Below are positions 1-5,754 of a stretch of DNA of 13,150 nucleotides, in pieces (position 1 is the stretch's first letter; every line of letters begins with the position of its first letter). Made by a program: the position numbers and the translations under genes. The notes below the pieces were generated by a model that did not search any database, was not told the origin of the DNA, and was given only the letters and a program-made list of their open reading frames with translations. Source of the DNA: Acidobacteriota bacterium (GTDB lineage Bacteria; Acidobacteriota; Terriglobia; Terriglobales; Acidobacteriaceae); NCBI GenBank assembly GCA_003224835.1, contig QHZX01000003.1, positions 1 through 13,150 of the forward strand, given 5' to 3'.

Positions 1-242
1 CGCTCAAGATTGCCTTCGGCTAAATCGAGACGAGTGCCGTTCAAGATGGCAAACTGGTTGATGAGTTGGCTCCAGCCGTTGCTTGGCCGGGGATTCGGCG
101 CCTCCACCAAGTGCGACTCAAAGGAGGCAATTTGCCCGCGGTAGCCGGTGGTGTTTACGTTGGCGACGTTGTTTGCTATCAACTCGAGCGCGTTGCTCTG
201 TGTCTTTAGCGCCGTGCATGCCGCGTAATAGCCGCTGTCCAC
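1..242 (-). CDS. flgF: Flagellar basal-body rod/hook protein, FlgF/FlgG family (N-terminal part, runs off the left edge)
   Basis: The minus strand opens with GTG at 242 and stays open for 80 codons to the window edge. The GTG has a GAGGTG ribosome site five bases upstream. The translation begins MDSGYYAACTALKTQ and continues with a segment containing ANNVANVNTTGYRG (residues 23-36). That is the signature of the N-terminal rod domain shared by FlgB, FlgC, FlgF, FlgG and FlgE, with the ANN(x)ANxxTxGY pattern. These proteins are exported by the flagellar type III apparatus and polymerise into the rod or hook. The MDSGYYAA start and the shape of the region that follows suit FlgF/FlgG better than FlgB or FlgC. 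The choice of FlgF over FlgG is an inference, because the rest of the protein lies outside the window. No other flagellar gene is visible here. Confidence 0.8.
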   Translation of the reverse strand, partial: MDSGYYAACTALKTQSNALELIANNVANVNTTGYRGQIASFESHLVEAPNPRPSNGWSQLINQFAILNGTRLDLAEGNLE

Positions 243-361
243 CGTGGCACCTCGGGAATGTGGTGAGCACGGGAAGTGCCGGAGGAGATTAGAAGGGACT
301 TATGCTGAGTACGCGCCACAAGGCTGTCCCGACAGCGTCACCTCTGGTGCAAGCTGACGTA

Positions 362-406
362 AGGTCCCTCTCTCGTCCGCGTTCCGCGAACAAGTTCGGG
401 ATGACA
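362..406 (-). repeat. REP-like intergenic repeat (TGTCATCCCGA...GAGGGACCT type)
   Basis: Read on the minus strand this stretch starts TGTCATCCCGA and ends GAGGGACCT, with an imperfect GC-rich centre. It lies in the 176-base gap between apt and the flagellar gene. The ends match a type of dispersed intergenic repeat that I recall from acidobacterial and other genomes. Only one copy is in this window, so repeat status cannot be shown here. The rest of the gap (243-418) holds no gene that I can support. Confidence 0.35.
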
Positions 407-418
407 GTATTTATTTCT

Positions 419-976
419 TTACTTATCGTAATGCAGCAGTGAGAAGACGTCGTACTGCTTGAGTTTTTCGCGGGGGTTCAGGAAGTCCAATTCAACTACG
501 AATCCCATGCCCGCGATTTCCGCGCCAAGGCTTTCAGCGAGTTTGGCGGTGGCTGCGGCGGTGCCGCCGGTGGCGAGCAAATCATCGACGATGACCACGC
601 GTTGACCTTTCTGAATGGCATCGCGATGAATCTCGAGAGTATTGGTACCGTATTCGAGAGCGTAATCAAACTTCGTAGTAGCCGCGGGAAGTTTGCCTGG
701 CTTCCGGACAGGAACGAATCCGGCATTGAGTCGGTATGCCACCGCCGGGCCAAAGATAAATCCACGCGCTTCCATCCCGAGCACGAGGTCTATATCCTTT
801 GCCAGATAATGTTCGGAGAGCGCATCAATCAGCGTAGCGAAGCCGAGCTTGTCTTTGAGGAGCGTCGTGATGTCATAGAACAGAATGCCGGGTTTCGGGA
901 AGTCCGGCACTTCGCGAATCAGATTTTTCAGGTGCTCGCAGTTCACTCCTGTCTTGGTTGAGGAGGCATTCGGCAT
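419..976 (-). CDS. apt: Adenine phosphoribosyltransferase
   Basis: The product is 185 residues, close to the usual 170-185 for this family. It converts adenine and PRPP to AMP and pyrophosphate in cytoplasmic purine salvage. The N-terminal PDFPKPGILFYDIT (residues 24-37), the MEARGFIFG segment that forms the adenine site, and the PRPP-binding motif VVIVDDLLATGGTAAA (about residues 127-142) are all present and in order. ATG at 976 directly follows the stop codon of the acylphosphatase gene (TAAATG), and an AAGGAG ribosome site lies inside the end of that gene. The two are therefore almost certainly co-transcribed and perhaps translationally coupled. The gene is the last of a four-gene minus-strand run that starts with efp. 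No terminator hairpin is obvious after the stop. Confidence 0.95.
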   Translation of the reverse strand: MPNASSTKTGVNCEHLKNLIREVPDFPKPGILFYDITTLLKDKLGFATLIDALSEHYLAKDIDLVLGMEARGFIFGPAVAYRLNAGFVPVRKPGKLPAATTKFDYALEYGTNTLEIHRDAIQKGQRVVIVDDLLATGGTAAATAKLAESLGAEIAGMGFVVELDFLNPREKLKQYDVFSLLHYDK

Positions 977-1279
977 TTACCACGCTCCTTCGATTCGAAA
1001 TGTGTTCAGGCCGGGCACTTGCTTGGCCTCCAATTCTTCGACGTTGTCGACGCGGGCGGCCCTTGGCCCTTGTTGCAAACGCGCGCGCAGTGCGGAAAGC
1101 TGATCGCGGGTCCCGGTCGCCAGCACTTCTACACTTCCGTCAGAACTGTTGCGGACCCAGCCGGAGATGCCGAGCGTTTTTGCCTCGCGCTCGACAAACC
1201 AGCGGAAGCCCACGCCCTGCACGCGTCCGCGAACTCTAAACTTTCTGGTGTCTACGTCGGCTGCCATGACAACGTTCAT
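977..1279 (-). CDS. acyP: Acylphosphatase
   Basis: This small cytoplasmic enzyme hydrolyses acyl phosphates such as carbamoyl phosphate and 1,3-bisphosphoglycerate. The signature GRVQGVGFR contains the phosphate-binding arginine. The GWVRNSSDGSVEV segment contains the catalytic asparagine. Both are intact, and the alpha/beta fold region is complete to the C-terminal FRIEG. I chose ATG at 1279 (100 aa), which begins 18 bases after the stop of the upstream membrane-protein gene. ATG at 1267 (96 aa, closest to the typical length of about 92) is equally reasonable. A GTG at 1315 would give 112 aa and overlap the upstream gene. None of the three has a strong ribosome site. The stop abuts the apt start. 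Confidence 0.9.
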   Translation of the reverse strand: MNVVMAADVDTRKFRVRGRVQGVGFRWFVEREAKTLGISGWVRNSSDGSVEVLATGTRDQLSALRARLQQGPRAARVDNVEELEAKQVPGLNTFRIEGAW

Positions 1280-1296
1280 TTCGAAACTATTTCCCG

Positions 1297-1488
1297 TCAA
1301 CTCGGCCGGACCCACCGCTTTACCAGCATTCCCATGAACACAACCGTCAGCACGGCAAGTGACACGATGATAGCCACTCTTGCACGCTTAGCACGCGGAA
1401 GTTTTTCCGCCGGAAGCGAAGGAATTAATGCTTCAAGAATGATCAGGCCAATGTAAACATCGAGCGCGACGAATGCGATCCATCCCAT
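1297..1488 (-). CDS. Small two-helix membrane protein of unknown function
   Basis: This is a 63-residue product with two hydrophobic segments, at about residues 3-25 and 38-57. They are separated by a basic loop (EKLPRAKRAR), and the tail is positively charged. The hairpin should have both ends on one side of the inner membrane and the basic loop in the cytoplasm. I do not recognise a named family. Its position supports a real gene: 27 bases after efp and just upstream of acylphosphatase, within a tightly packed same-strand run. The ribosome site is poor, since an AGGA touches the ATG, so translation may depend on efp. Confidence 0.6.
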   Translation of the reverse strand: MGWIAFVALDVYIGLIILEALIPSLPAEKLPRAKRARVAIIVSLAVLTVVFMGMLVKRWVRPS

Positions 1489-1515
1489 TCCTGGTTGTGC
1501 TCTGAACCAATCGAG

Positions 1516-2010
1516 CTACGCTCGCGACAAGTAAACCCCTTCTGCGGTGTCCACCTTTATTTTTTCGCCTTCATTGATAAACGGCGGAACCTGGACTATC
1601 AGGCCGGTTTCGGTCTTGGCCGGTTTGGTCACACTGGATGCAGTCGCGCTCTTCAGTCCCGGCTCGGTTTCGAGGACCGTTAACTCGACCGTCTGCGGCA
1701 ATTCAATGCCGACCGCTTTGCCGTTGTAGAACTCCACCCGGATCTGCAGGTTGGGAATCAGGTAATCGACAGCATCGCCGAGAATATCGCGAGTCAGATG
1801 GAGCTGCTCGTAATTCTCGGTATTCATGAAGTAGTATCCGTCACCATCGTTGTGCTCGAACATGGCTCCGGTGCGCAAGTTGCGCAGCTTGGCTTGAATG
1901 AAAGCGCGCAAGTTGCCGGGCGTGCGGTGCTCAACACTGAATACAGAGTGCAGATCATTATTGTGCTTAATGATCATGCCAGGACGCAGTTGGGTGGCTG
2001 GAATTGCCAT
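1516..2010 (-). CDS. efp: Translation elongation factor P, apparently with an internal deletion
   Basis: EF-P binds between the ribosomal P and E sites and relieves stalling at polyproline. The N-terminal KOW-like domain (MAIPATQLRPGMII), the loop tip PGN at residues 31-33, and the C-terminal OB domain with the family signature (KPAKTETGLIVQVPPF, residues 129-144) are present. The product is only 164 residues, while the family is normally about 185-190. The shortfall is in one place. After TGAMFEH (47-53) the sequence jumps straight to NDGDGYYFMNTENYEQ. Other EF-Ps have about 22 more residues there (typically xFxSGxxVExA...MEYLYxDG), forming the end of domain I and the start of domain II. The frame is kept. 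An AAGGAG lies about 12 bases before ATG. It is the first gene of the efp-TM-acyP-apt run. A functional second copy elsewhere cannot be excluded. Confidence 0.9.
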   Translation of the reverse strand: MAIPATQLRPGMIIKHNNDLHSVFSVEHRTPGNLRAFIQAKLRNLRTGAMFEHNDGDGYYFMNTENYEQLHLTRDILGDAVDYLIPNLQIRVEFYNGKAVGIELPQTVELTVLETEPGLKSATASSVTKPAKTETGLIVQVPPFINEGEKIKVDTAEGVYLSRA

Positions 2011-2299
2011 TGCTGAATTGCTCTCCTTGTTTCTGAGCCGTGATTTGTTCTAGACCTCGGCTTTTTGTATCAGGACATAAATTTATGGCCGCCGAAGGTT
2101 GAGGCAGCCACAATTGCCGGTGTGGGCTAACTTCCCTATTTTATACGGCTTGGTTGAATTTGGGAATTGTGCCGACACGCTACAGACAATCCGGTGCAGC
2201 TCACGAATCTCTGCGCCGCGGCTATCGCGTCGAGTGTCAGACAGCTAAAATACAAAGGCACGAATCAAAGTCCAAAATTTGTGACGACGAGGTGTGTCC

Positions 2300-2587
2300 A
2301 TGAGTGAAGGCAAATACGAGAGCGGTAGCACAGCCGGCACAGCAATTACGTTCCTTTTGATCGGATTAGGCGCAGGGACCATCATTGGCATGCTGCTCGC
2401 TCCGAAACCGGGCAAGCAGATGCGCAAGGATTTGCGGCGTGGATATGAAAGCGCCCGCGAGACCTTCGACGACTGGAAAGAGAATGCCAAAGACTTCGCG
2501 GAAGACGTGATGGAGCGCGGCTCCGACATCGCTGATGAAATCAGCGAGCGGGTCACCCCGGTGGTGAAAGCCGCGAGGCGCCGTTAG
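2300..2587 (+). CDS. YtxH-domain membrane-anchored protein
   Basis: This is a 95-residue protein. One transmembrane segment (about residues 14-34, rich in Gly, Ile and Leu) is followed by APKPGKQMRKDLRRG, the typical YtxH pattern of a glycine-rich helix and then (A)PxxGxxxR. The C-terminal half is a charged, probably coiled-coil helix ending in AARRR. YtxH proteins are general-stress-type small membrane proteins in Firmicutes and are common without known function elsewhere. ATG at 2300 is chosen because GAGGTG sits five bases before it; a GTG at 2294 in the same frame would overlap that site. The gene converges on the AMIN-domain gene with a 15-base gap. The 289 bases upstream, shared with efp, hold no other gene. 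Confidence 0.8.
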   Translation: MSEGKYESGSTAGTAITFLLIGLGAGTIIGMLLAPKPGKQMRKDLRRGYESARETFDDWKENAKDFAEDVMERGSDIADEISERVTPVVKAARRR

Positions 2588-2602
2588 TTCCTGGTGAGGG
2601 CC

Positions 2603-3910
2603 TCAGAAAATTGCGCGGAAGAAGCTGCCGATTTTCCCAAAAAATCCTTTGTGTTGCTGCTTGGGAGCAGGCGGCGGGAGCACCACCAGCGGGGGCAAAG
2701 TATCTGCCTGTCTCGGTGAAAGCGGGAGCGCTGCAGCCTGCTCCGACACTGCAGGGGCAGCCTCGGCGGCGCGCATGCGCGCGAGTTCTTTGGGATCGAA
2801 AACCAGCGGGGCAGAAATCTGTACTTTAGGATCTTGAACTGAGGTCGCAGCTGCATTGGTGATTGGCGCTGCGGGTATTTTCTGGGTCACGCCGCCATCA
2901 GAACCGCTTCCCGCCGTGGATGAGGGCTGACTATCAGAATCCGCCAAAGCCAGGTTGTCAGCGGCCTTGCTTTCTGAAACCACAGACGTAGGATCTGCCG
3001 CGGCTCGCATAATTGGCTCCTGCGGCGCAGGACAGCCGCATCCAGCGACAGGAGTTTCGACCGACTGCATTCGCCCATGTCGAAATAAAACCTGCTGCTC
3101 GGGTTTGACCTCATAGGTCCCGTCTCCGAGTAGCTCCGCCACTACGACTGACGAATTGCTTCCTGGTAATGAACTCACGCAAGTGTCGCCGCGGGCGTCA
3201 GAGTTGATGGCAAGATTGAACTCGCCCGGTCCGGGAAGCACGACGGTATTCATTCCCAGCATTAAACTCTGGCCGTCCGGAGATGTCGCTACGGAAACCG
3301 TGGTCCCGGGGCAGACTCTTACTTCGCCGCCACGCGCCAGGCGCAAAACAGCAGTCTCTTCTCTCGCGGAAATCGATGATCCGCTGGCCACCCGGCTCCC
3401 GGCCTCCACCAAGGCGCCAGAGTTTCCTTCAGCGTAAGGGACAGCAATTGGCTGAGTTCCCGGAGTCATTGCAGGCGCGGTCATCGGCTTGGCATCTGCG
3501 GCTTCGTCCGCGTGGACGCGTATGTTGAGCTGGTTTCCCAAAGCGTCCCAGGTGTATTGGACCGGCGCGGAGAGGTCGAGCACGATGCGAGTCACCGCCG
3601 GTGAGACCTGGTACTGGTTCATGCGCACGCCTTTGATCTGTTGATTGCGGAAAGGAATCCGCTTGCGCTGGACGTTCAGGCTTGAGCCGGGAAGATCAAT
3701 TACCAGCCGCAGCGGGCCTTCGACTGTTTGCACTTGTGGCGTAAGAGGGCGGGTGGCAAGAATCTCAACCGTGGCGCCGCTTTTGCCGGGGACCACTCTG
3801 ACTGACTGCACCCAGGCTGTGGGCTGGTCAGATGCAGATCCCGAAGCAACGGCCAATACGACGAGCAGCACGCACCGATGCAGACAAGAATTGGCTCGAA
3901 GGCAAGACAA
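2603..3910 (-). CDS. Secreted AMIN-domain protein with FecR-like middle region
   Basis: This is a 435-residue envelope protein of unknown role. Residues 1-27 form a signal peptide (hydrophobic core VLLVVLAVASG). Residues 33-133 look like an AMIN domain, the beta-rich module that targets proteins such as AmiC and the PilQ secretin to peptidoglycan or the division site. Residues 165-285 resemble a FecR-type beta domain (VEAGSRVASG..., ...ARGGEVRVCPGTTVSV...). It has cysteines at 200, 244, 291 and 293. A Pro/Ala/Ser-rich linker leads to a basic, aromatic C-terminus (KGFFGKIGSFFRAIF). The start is TTG at 3910 with AGGA about six bases upstream. It is preferred because it keeps the signal peptide; a GTG at codon 14 would destroy it. 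A PilZ gene lies 136 bases upstream on the same strand. Confidence 0.75.
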   Translation of the reverse strand: MSCLRANSCLHRCVLLVVLAVASGSASDQPTAWVQSVRVVPGKSGATVEILATRPLTPQVQTVEGPLRLVIDLPGSSLNVQRKRIPFRNQQIKGVRMNQYQVSPAVTRIVLDLSAPVQYTWDALGNQLNIRVHADEAADAKPMTAPAMTPGTQPIAVPYAEGNSGALVEAGSRVASGSSISAREETAVLRLARGGEVRVCPGTTVSVATSPDGQSLMLGMNTVVLPGPGEFNLAINSDARGDTCVSSLPGSNSSVVVAELLGDGTYEVKPEQQVLFRHGRMQSVETPVAGCGCPAPQEPIMRAAADPTSVVSESKAADNLALADSDSQPSSTAGSGSDGGVTQKIPAAPITNAAATSVQDPKVQISAPLVFDPKELARMRAAEAAPAVSEQAAALPLSPRQADTLPPLVVLPPPAPKQQHKGFFGKIGSFFRAIF

Positions 3911-4046
3911 AGCGGTTCCTATTTATGGGAGATCTTGGGATGAGAGTAGCACTACTTTGGAGGCTTATAAAGTTCAATACTTCCAGGAAGGTGACCAACG
4001 GGTCGCGCTTAATCGTCTTTACGAAGTTTAGGAGTTTGATTGAAAT

Positions 4047-4382
4047 CTATGCTTCAGAGAGGAACTCGTACTCGTCGATCACAGCCGCGACCGGCACCTT
4101 GGCATCCGGCTGGCCGTTATCGACCCGCACGACTTTACCCTTGCAGCGCACGCGAATGCTTTCGGTGAGGGTGATTTCAGGGGGAAGGGTCATCGTGAAC
4201 TCGATCGCCGAGCCGGTGTTCAGCGGCGCATCAAGATAAAAGCAGATACCACGCGCGCTAACGTCACGCGTTTGGGCAGCGAGTGCCGCGCTACTGTCGC
4301 CGGCATAATTCACCGAGACCGGCAAGCGCAGCGCAAAGCGACGAGTGGCACGTTTTTCGGCCTGCTGGACGTCCAAGTCCAT
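4047..4382 (-). CDS. PilZ-domain protein (candidate c-di-GMP receptor)
   Basis: This is a 111-residue single-domain protein. The two halves of the c-di-GMP-binding signature are present: an arginine-rich RRFALR at 14-19 (RxxxR) and DVSARG at 40-45 (D/NxSxxG). They are followed by the beta-barrel strands (GICFYLD, IEFTMTLP, CKGKVVRVDNG). Stand-alone PilZ proteins transmit c-di-GMP levels to motility, pili or exopolysaccharide machinery. The partner is not evident here. The secreted AMIN-domain protein downstream on the same strand is the only candidate in reach, and the link is weak because 136 bases separate them. ATG at 4382 is the natural start, and an AAGGG lies 11 bases before it. Confidence 0.85.
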   Translation of the reverse strand: MDLDVQQAEKRATRRFALRLPVSVNYAGDSSAALAAQTRDVSARGICFYLDAPLNTGSAIEFTMTLPPEITLTESIRVRCKGKVVRVDNGQPDAKVPVAAVIDEYEFLSEA

Positions 4383-4446
4383 TCCCGGGAGACCCTTAAA
4401 CCCCTGTAAGGATGTAACTTTGAGGGCAAGCTGTCAAGGGGAACTT

Positions 4447-4475
4447 AAGATGGGACGACGTGGCTCATCTTTTTT
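4447..4475 (+). terminator. Terminator-like hairpin with U tract in the trpG leader (candidate attenuator)
   Basis: AAGATG and CATCTT pair across 4447-4471, extended inwards by a G-T and a G-C pair, and a run of six T follows at 4470-4475. The element points toward trpG and ends 24 bases before its ATG. No plus-strand gene precedes it, since PilZ is transcribed the other way. It could therefore terminate only transcripts that start in this intergene, which would make it an attenuator. The stem is short and the loop long, and no tryptophan-rich leader peptide is visible. Confidence 0.35.
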
Positions 4476-4499
4476 GAGGCTGATGTAATCTGATAATAG

Positions 4500-5081
4500 A
4501 TGGTTTTCGTCCTCGACAATTACGATTCCTTCACCTACAACCTGGTGCAATATCTGGGCGAACTGGGCGCAGAAGTTGTGGTGCGCCGCAACGATCAGGT
4601 CACGGTAGAGGAAGTGAAGGCCATGCGACCGGAACGGATACTAGTCTCGCCTGGGCCGTGCACACCGCAGGATGCGGGCATTAGCATCGACTTGTTTCGG
4701 GAACTTAGCGGGCAAGTCCCAATGCTCGGCGTCTGCCTTGGGCATCAGGCACTAGGTGCAGCGTTCGGAGGCAAGATAGTGCGAGCCCCGCACCTCATGC
4801 ACGGAAAGACCAGCCAGGTGACGCACGATGGGCGTACCGTCTTCAAAGAACTGCAATCGCCCTTCACCGCGACGCGCTATCACTCGCTAATTGTCGAGGA
4901 AAAAGGATTGCCATCCGAGCTCGAAGTAAGCGCGTGGACAACCGAGCCGGACGGCTCACGCACGATTATGGGATTGCGGCATAAGAGGCTTCCCGTCGAA
5001 GGAGTGCAATTTCATCCCGAGAGCGTGCTGACAGCTGAGGGCAAAAAGCTGATTAAAAATTTCCTGGAGGGCAGTGGGTAG
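4500..5081 (+). CDS. trpG: Anthranilate/aminodeoxychorismate synthase glutaminase subunit (TrpG/PabA)
   Basis: This is a 193-residue class I glutamine amidotransferase. It hydrolyses glutamine and channels ammonia to a TrpE or PabB partner acting on chorismate, for tryptophan or folate synthesis. Visible are the N-terminal VLDNYDSFTYNL, the SPGPCTP oxyanion segment (50-56), the nucleophile Cys79 in GVCLGHQ, the HGKTS motif (101-105) that marks this subfamily, and the His172-Glu174 pair in VQFHPES. Length and order are normal. TrpG and PabA cannot be separated by sequence alone, and one protein often serves both. No trpE or pabB is in the window. ATG at 4500 matches the conserved N-terminus although the nearest GAGG is about 20 bases away. 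The last codons (GSG-stop) already lie in the AGTGG repeat array. Confidence 0.9.
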   Translation: MVFVLDNYDSFTYNLVQYLGELGAEVVVRRNDQVTVEEVKAMRPERILVSPGPCTPQDAGISIDLFRELSGQVPMLGVCLGHQALGAAFGGKIVRAPHLMHGKTSQVTHDGRTVFKELQSPFTATRYHSLIVEEKGLPSELEVSAWTTEPDGSRTIMGLRHKRLPVEGVQFHPESVLTAEGKKLIKNFLEGSG

Positions 5082-5205
5082 TGGTCAGAGGGTAGTGATC
5101 AGTGAGTAGTGGTCAGTGACTAGTAGTCAGTGACTAGTAGCTAGTGGTTAGTGGCTAGTGGCGAGTGGTTAGTGGCTAGTGGCGAGTTGTCAGTGGCTAG
5201 GTTAG
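5073..5205 (+). repeat. Degenerate AGTGG tandem-repeat array
   Basis: About 130 bases are built almost entirely from short units of the type (C)TAGTGG, TCAGTGA and GTTAGTGG. Two levels of exact tandem duplication are visible: a 14-base unit at 5113-5126 and 5127-5140 (TCAGTGACTAGTAG), and a 21-base unit at 5144-5164 and 5165-5185. The array begins at the very end of trpG and supplies its stop codon. A shorter array of the same units in inverse orientation lies at 5721-5754, and a broken four-helix-bundle gene lies between the two. Confidence 0.85.
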
Positions 5206-5217
5206 TCGATGAGAAGG

Positions 5218-5603
5218 TCAGCGACCCTTGAGAGAATTGATCAACCCGTTGAGAATGCGTCCTATTTCTGCGACGTGCTCGAACAGAGCCGCATTTTTCT
5301 GTTCATCAAGAAAGCCCAAGTTCCTGGCAATCACTAACTGAGTTTCCACTTCCAGCAATGATCCTCTCGCGTGTCCCAGAAACTGCCGAAACTCGCCTGT
5401 CGTGCAACGATCTTGACCCTCGGCGATGTTGCTGGGGATGGAAAACGGCTGCACGGCGAAGCTGCGCGGTCAATCCAAAAGCGCTCGTTGTCAGGGAAGG
5501 ATCGGGTACTCAGATAAATTTCGCTTACCAGCTCAATCGAACGCTTCCAGGCGACGAGGTCACGGTAGCAGCGAACAGGAGAGTTCCCGGAGAGACCGAT
5601 CAT
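5218..5603 (-). pseudogene. Four-helix-bundle (S23 / 23S rRNA intervening-sequence-type) protein gene, broken by two frameshifts
   Basis: The pieces together spell a member of the family of small four-helix proteins first found in 23S rRNA intervening sequences; Avd of diversity-generating retroelements is a structural relative. The first part reads CYRDLVAWKRSIELVSEIY up to FPDNERF. The middle, in a second frame, reads GLTAQLRRAAV. The last part, in a third frame, reads SIPSNIAEGQ and continues through EFRQFLGHARGSLLEVETQL to the end. Each change of frame is at a four-base T run on the coding strand (plus-strand AAAA at 5477-5480 and 5442-5445), where removing one base restores the family sequence. 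As it stands the longest product is a fragment. The start is ATG at 5603. The molecular role of stand-alone members is unknown. AGTGG repeats flank the gene on both sides. Confidence 0.75.
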
Positions 5604-5637
5604 TTCGGAATCTTAGGTCTACGCCGGGTAGTGACTC

Positions 5638-5653
5638 TGTGACGGATGTCACA
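5638..5653. promoter_or_regulatory. Perfect CRP/FNR-type palindrome (TGTGA-N6-TCACA)
   Basis: The sequence TGTGACGGATGTCACA is an exact match to the CRP consensus TGTGA-N6-TCACA. It lies 35 bases upstream of the ATG of the broken four-helix gene. A possible minus-strand -10 (TAAGAT, 5615-5610) sits 30.5 bases from the palindrome centre, near the geometry of a class II CRP promoter. Whether a CRP-family regulator with this specificity exists in this organism is not known from the window. Confidence 0.4.
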
Positions 5654-5720
5654 TCAAATTCGATCCAGAATGAGGAAATCTCAGGGGAACTACCGAATTT
5701 CACGCTCAGCTTTGAAATCG

Positions 5721-5754
5721 GTGACTGACCACTAGCCACTTACCACTGATCACT
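5721..5754 (-). repeat. Short AGTGG repeat array, inverse orientation
   Basis: On the minus strand this reads as consecutive AGTGATC, AGTGGTA, AGTGGCT and AGTGGTC units, the same vocabulary as the array at 5073-5205 but inverted. It contains the stop codon of aroE (TGA at 5752-5750). The trpG stop likewise lies inside the other array. The two arrays thus start at the 3' ends of two convergent genes and enclose the four-helix island. Confidence 0.75.

Noticed and set aside
602..961. Plus-strand frame of 119 codons over apt
   Set aside because: It lies wholly antisense to an unmistakable apt gene.
1019..1456. Plus-strand frame of 145 codons
   Set aside because: It is antisense to acylphosphatase and the small membrane-protein gene, with no family features or ribosome site.
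2138..2145. TATAAAAT on the minus strand as the efp promoter
   Set aside because: No acceptable -35 at 16-18 bases, and it would give a leader of about 130 bases; too weak to list as a feature.
3645..4239. Overlapping plus-strand frames of 128 and 135 codons
   Set aside because: They are antisense to the AMIN and PilZ genes; no motif or ribosome site.
5073..5205. Repeat array as a CRISPR
   Set aside because: Units are 5-21 bases, contiguous and degenerate, with no unique spacers of constant length and no cas genes.
5218..5603. Four-helix gene as the avd part of a diversity-generating retroelement
   Set aside because: No reverse transcriptase and no template/variable repeat pair are in the window. 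Only the distant family relation remains.
5358..5728. Plus-strand open frames of 94 and 100 codons across the four-helix region
   Set aside because: They are antisense to the family-matching pieces and give low-complexity, unrecognisable products.
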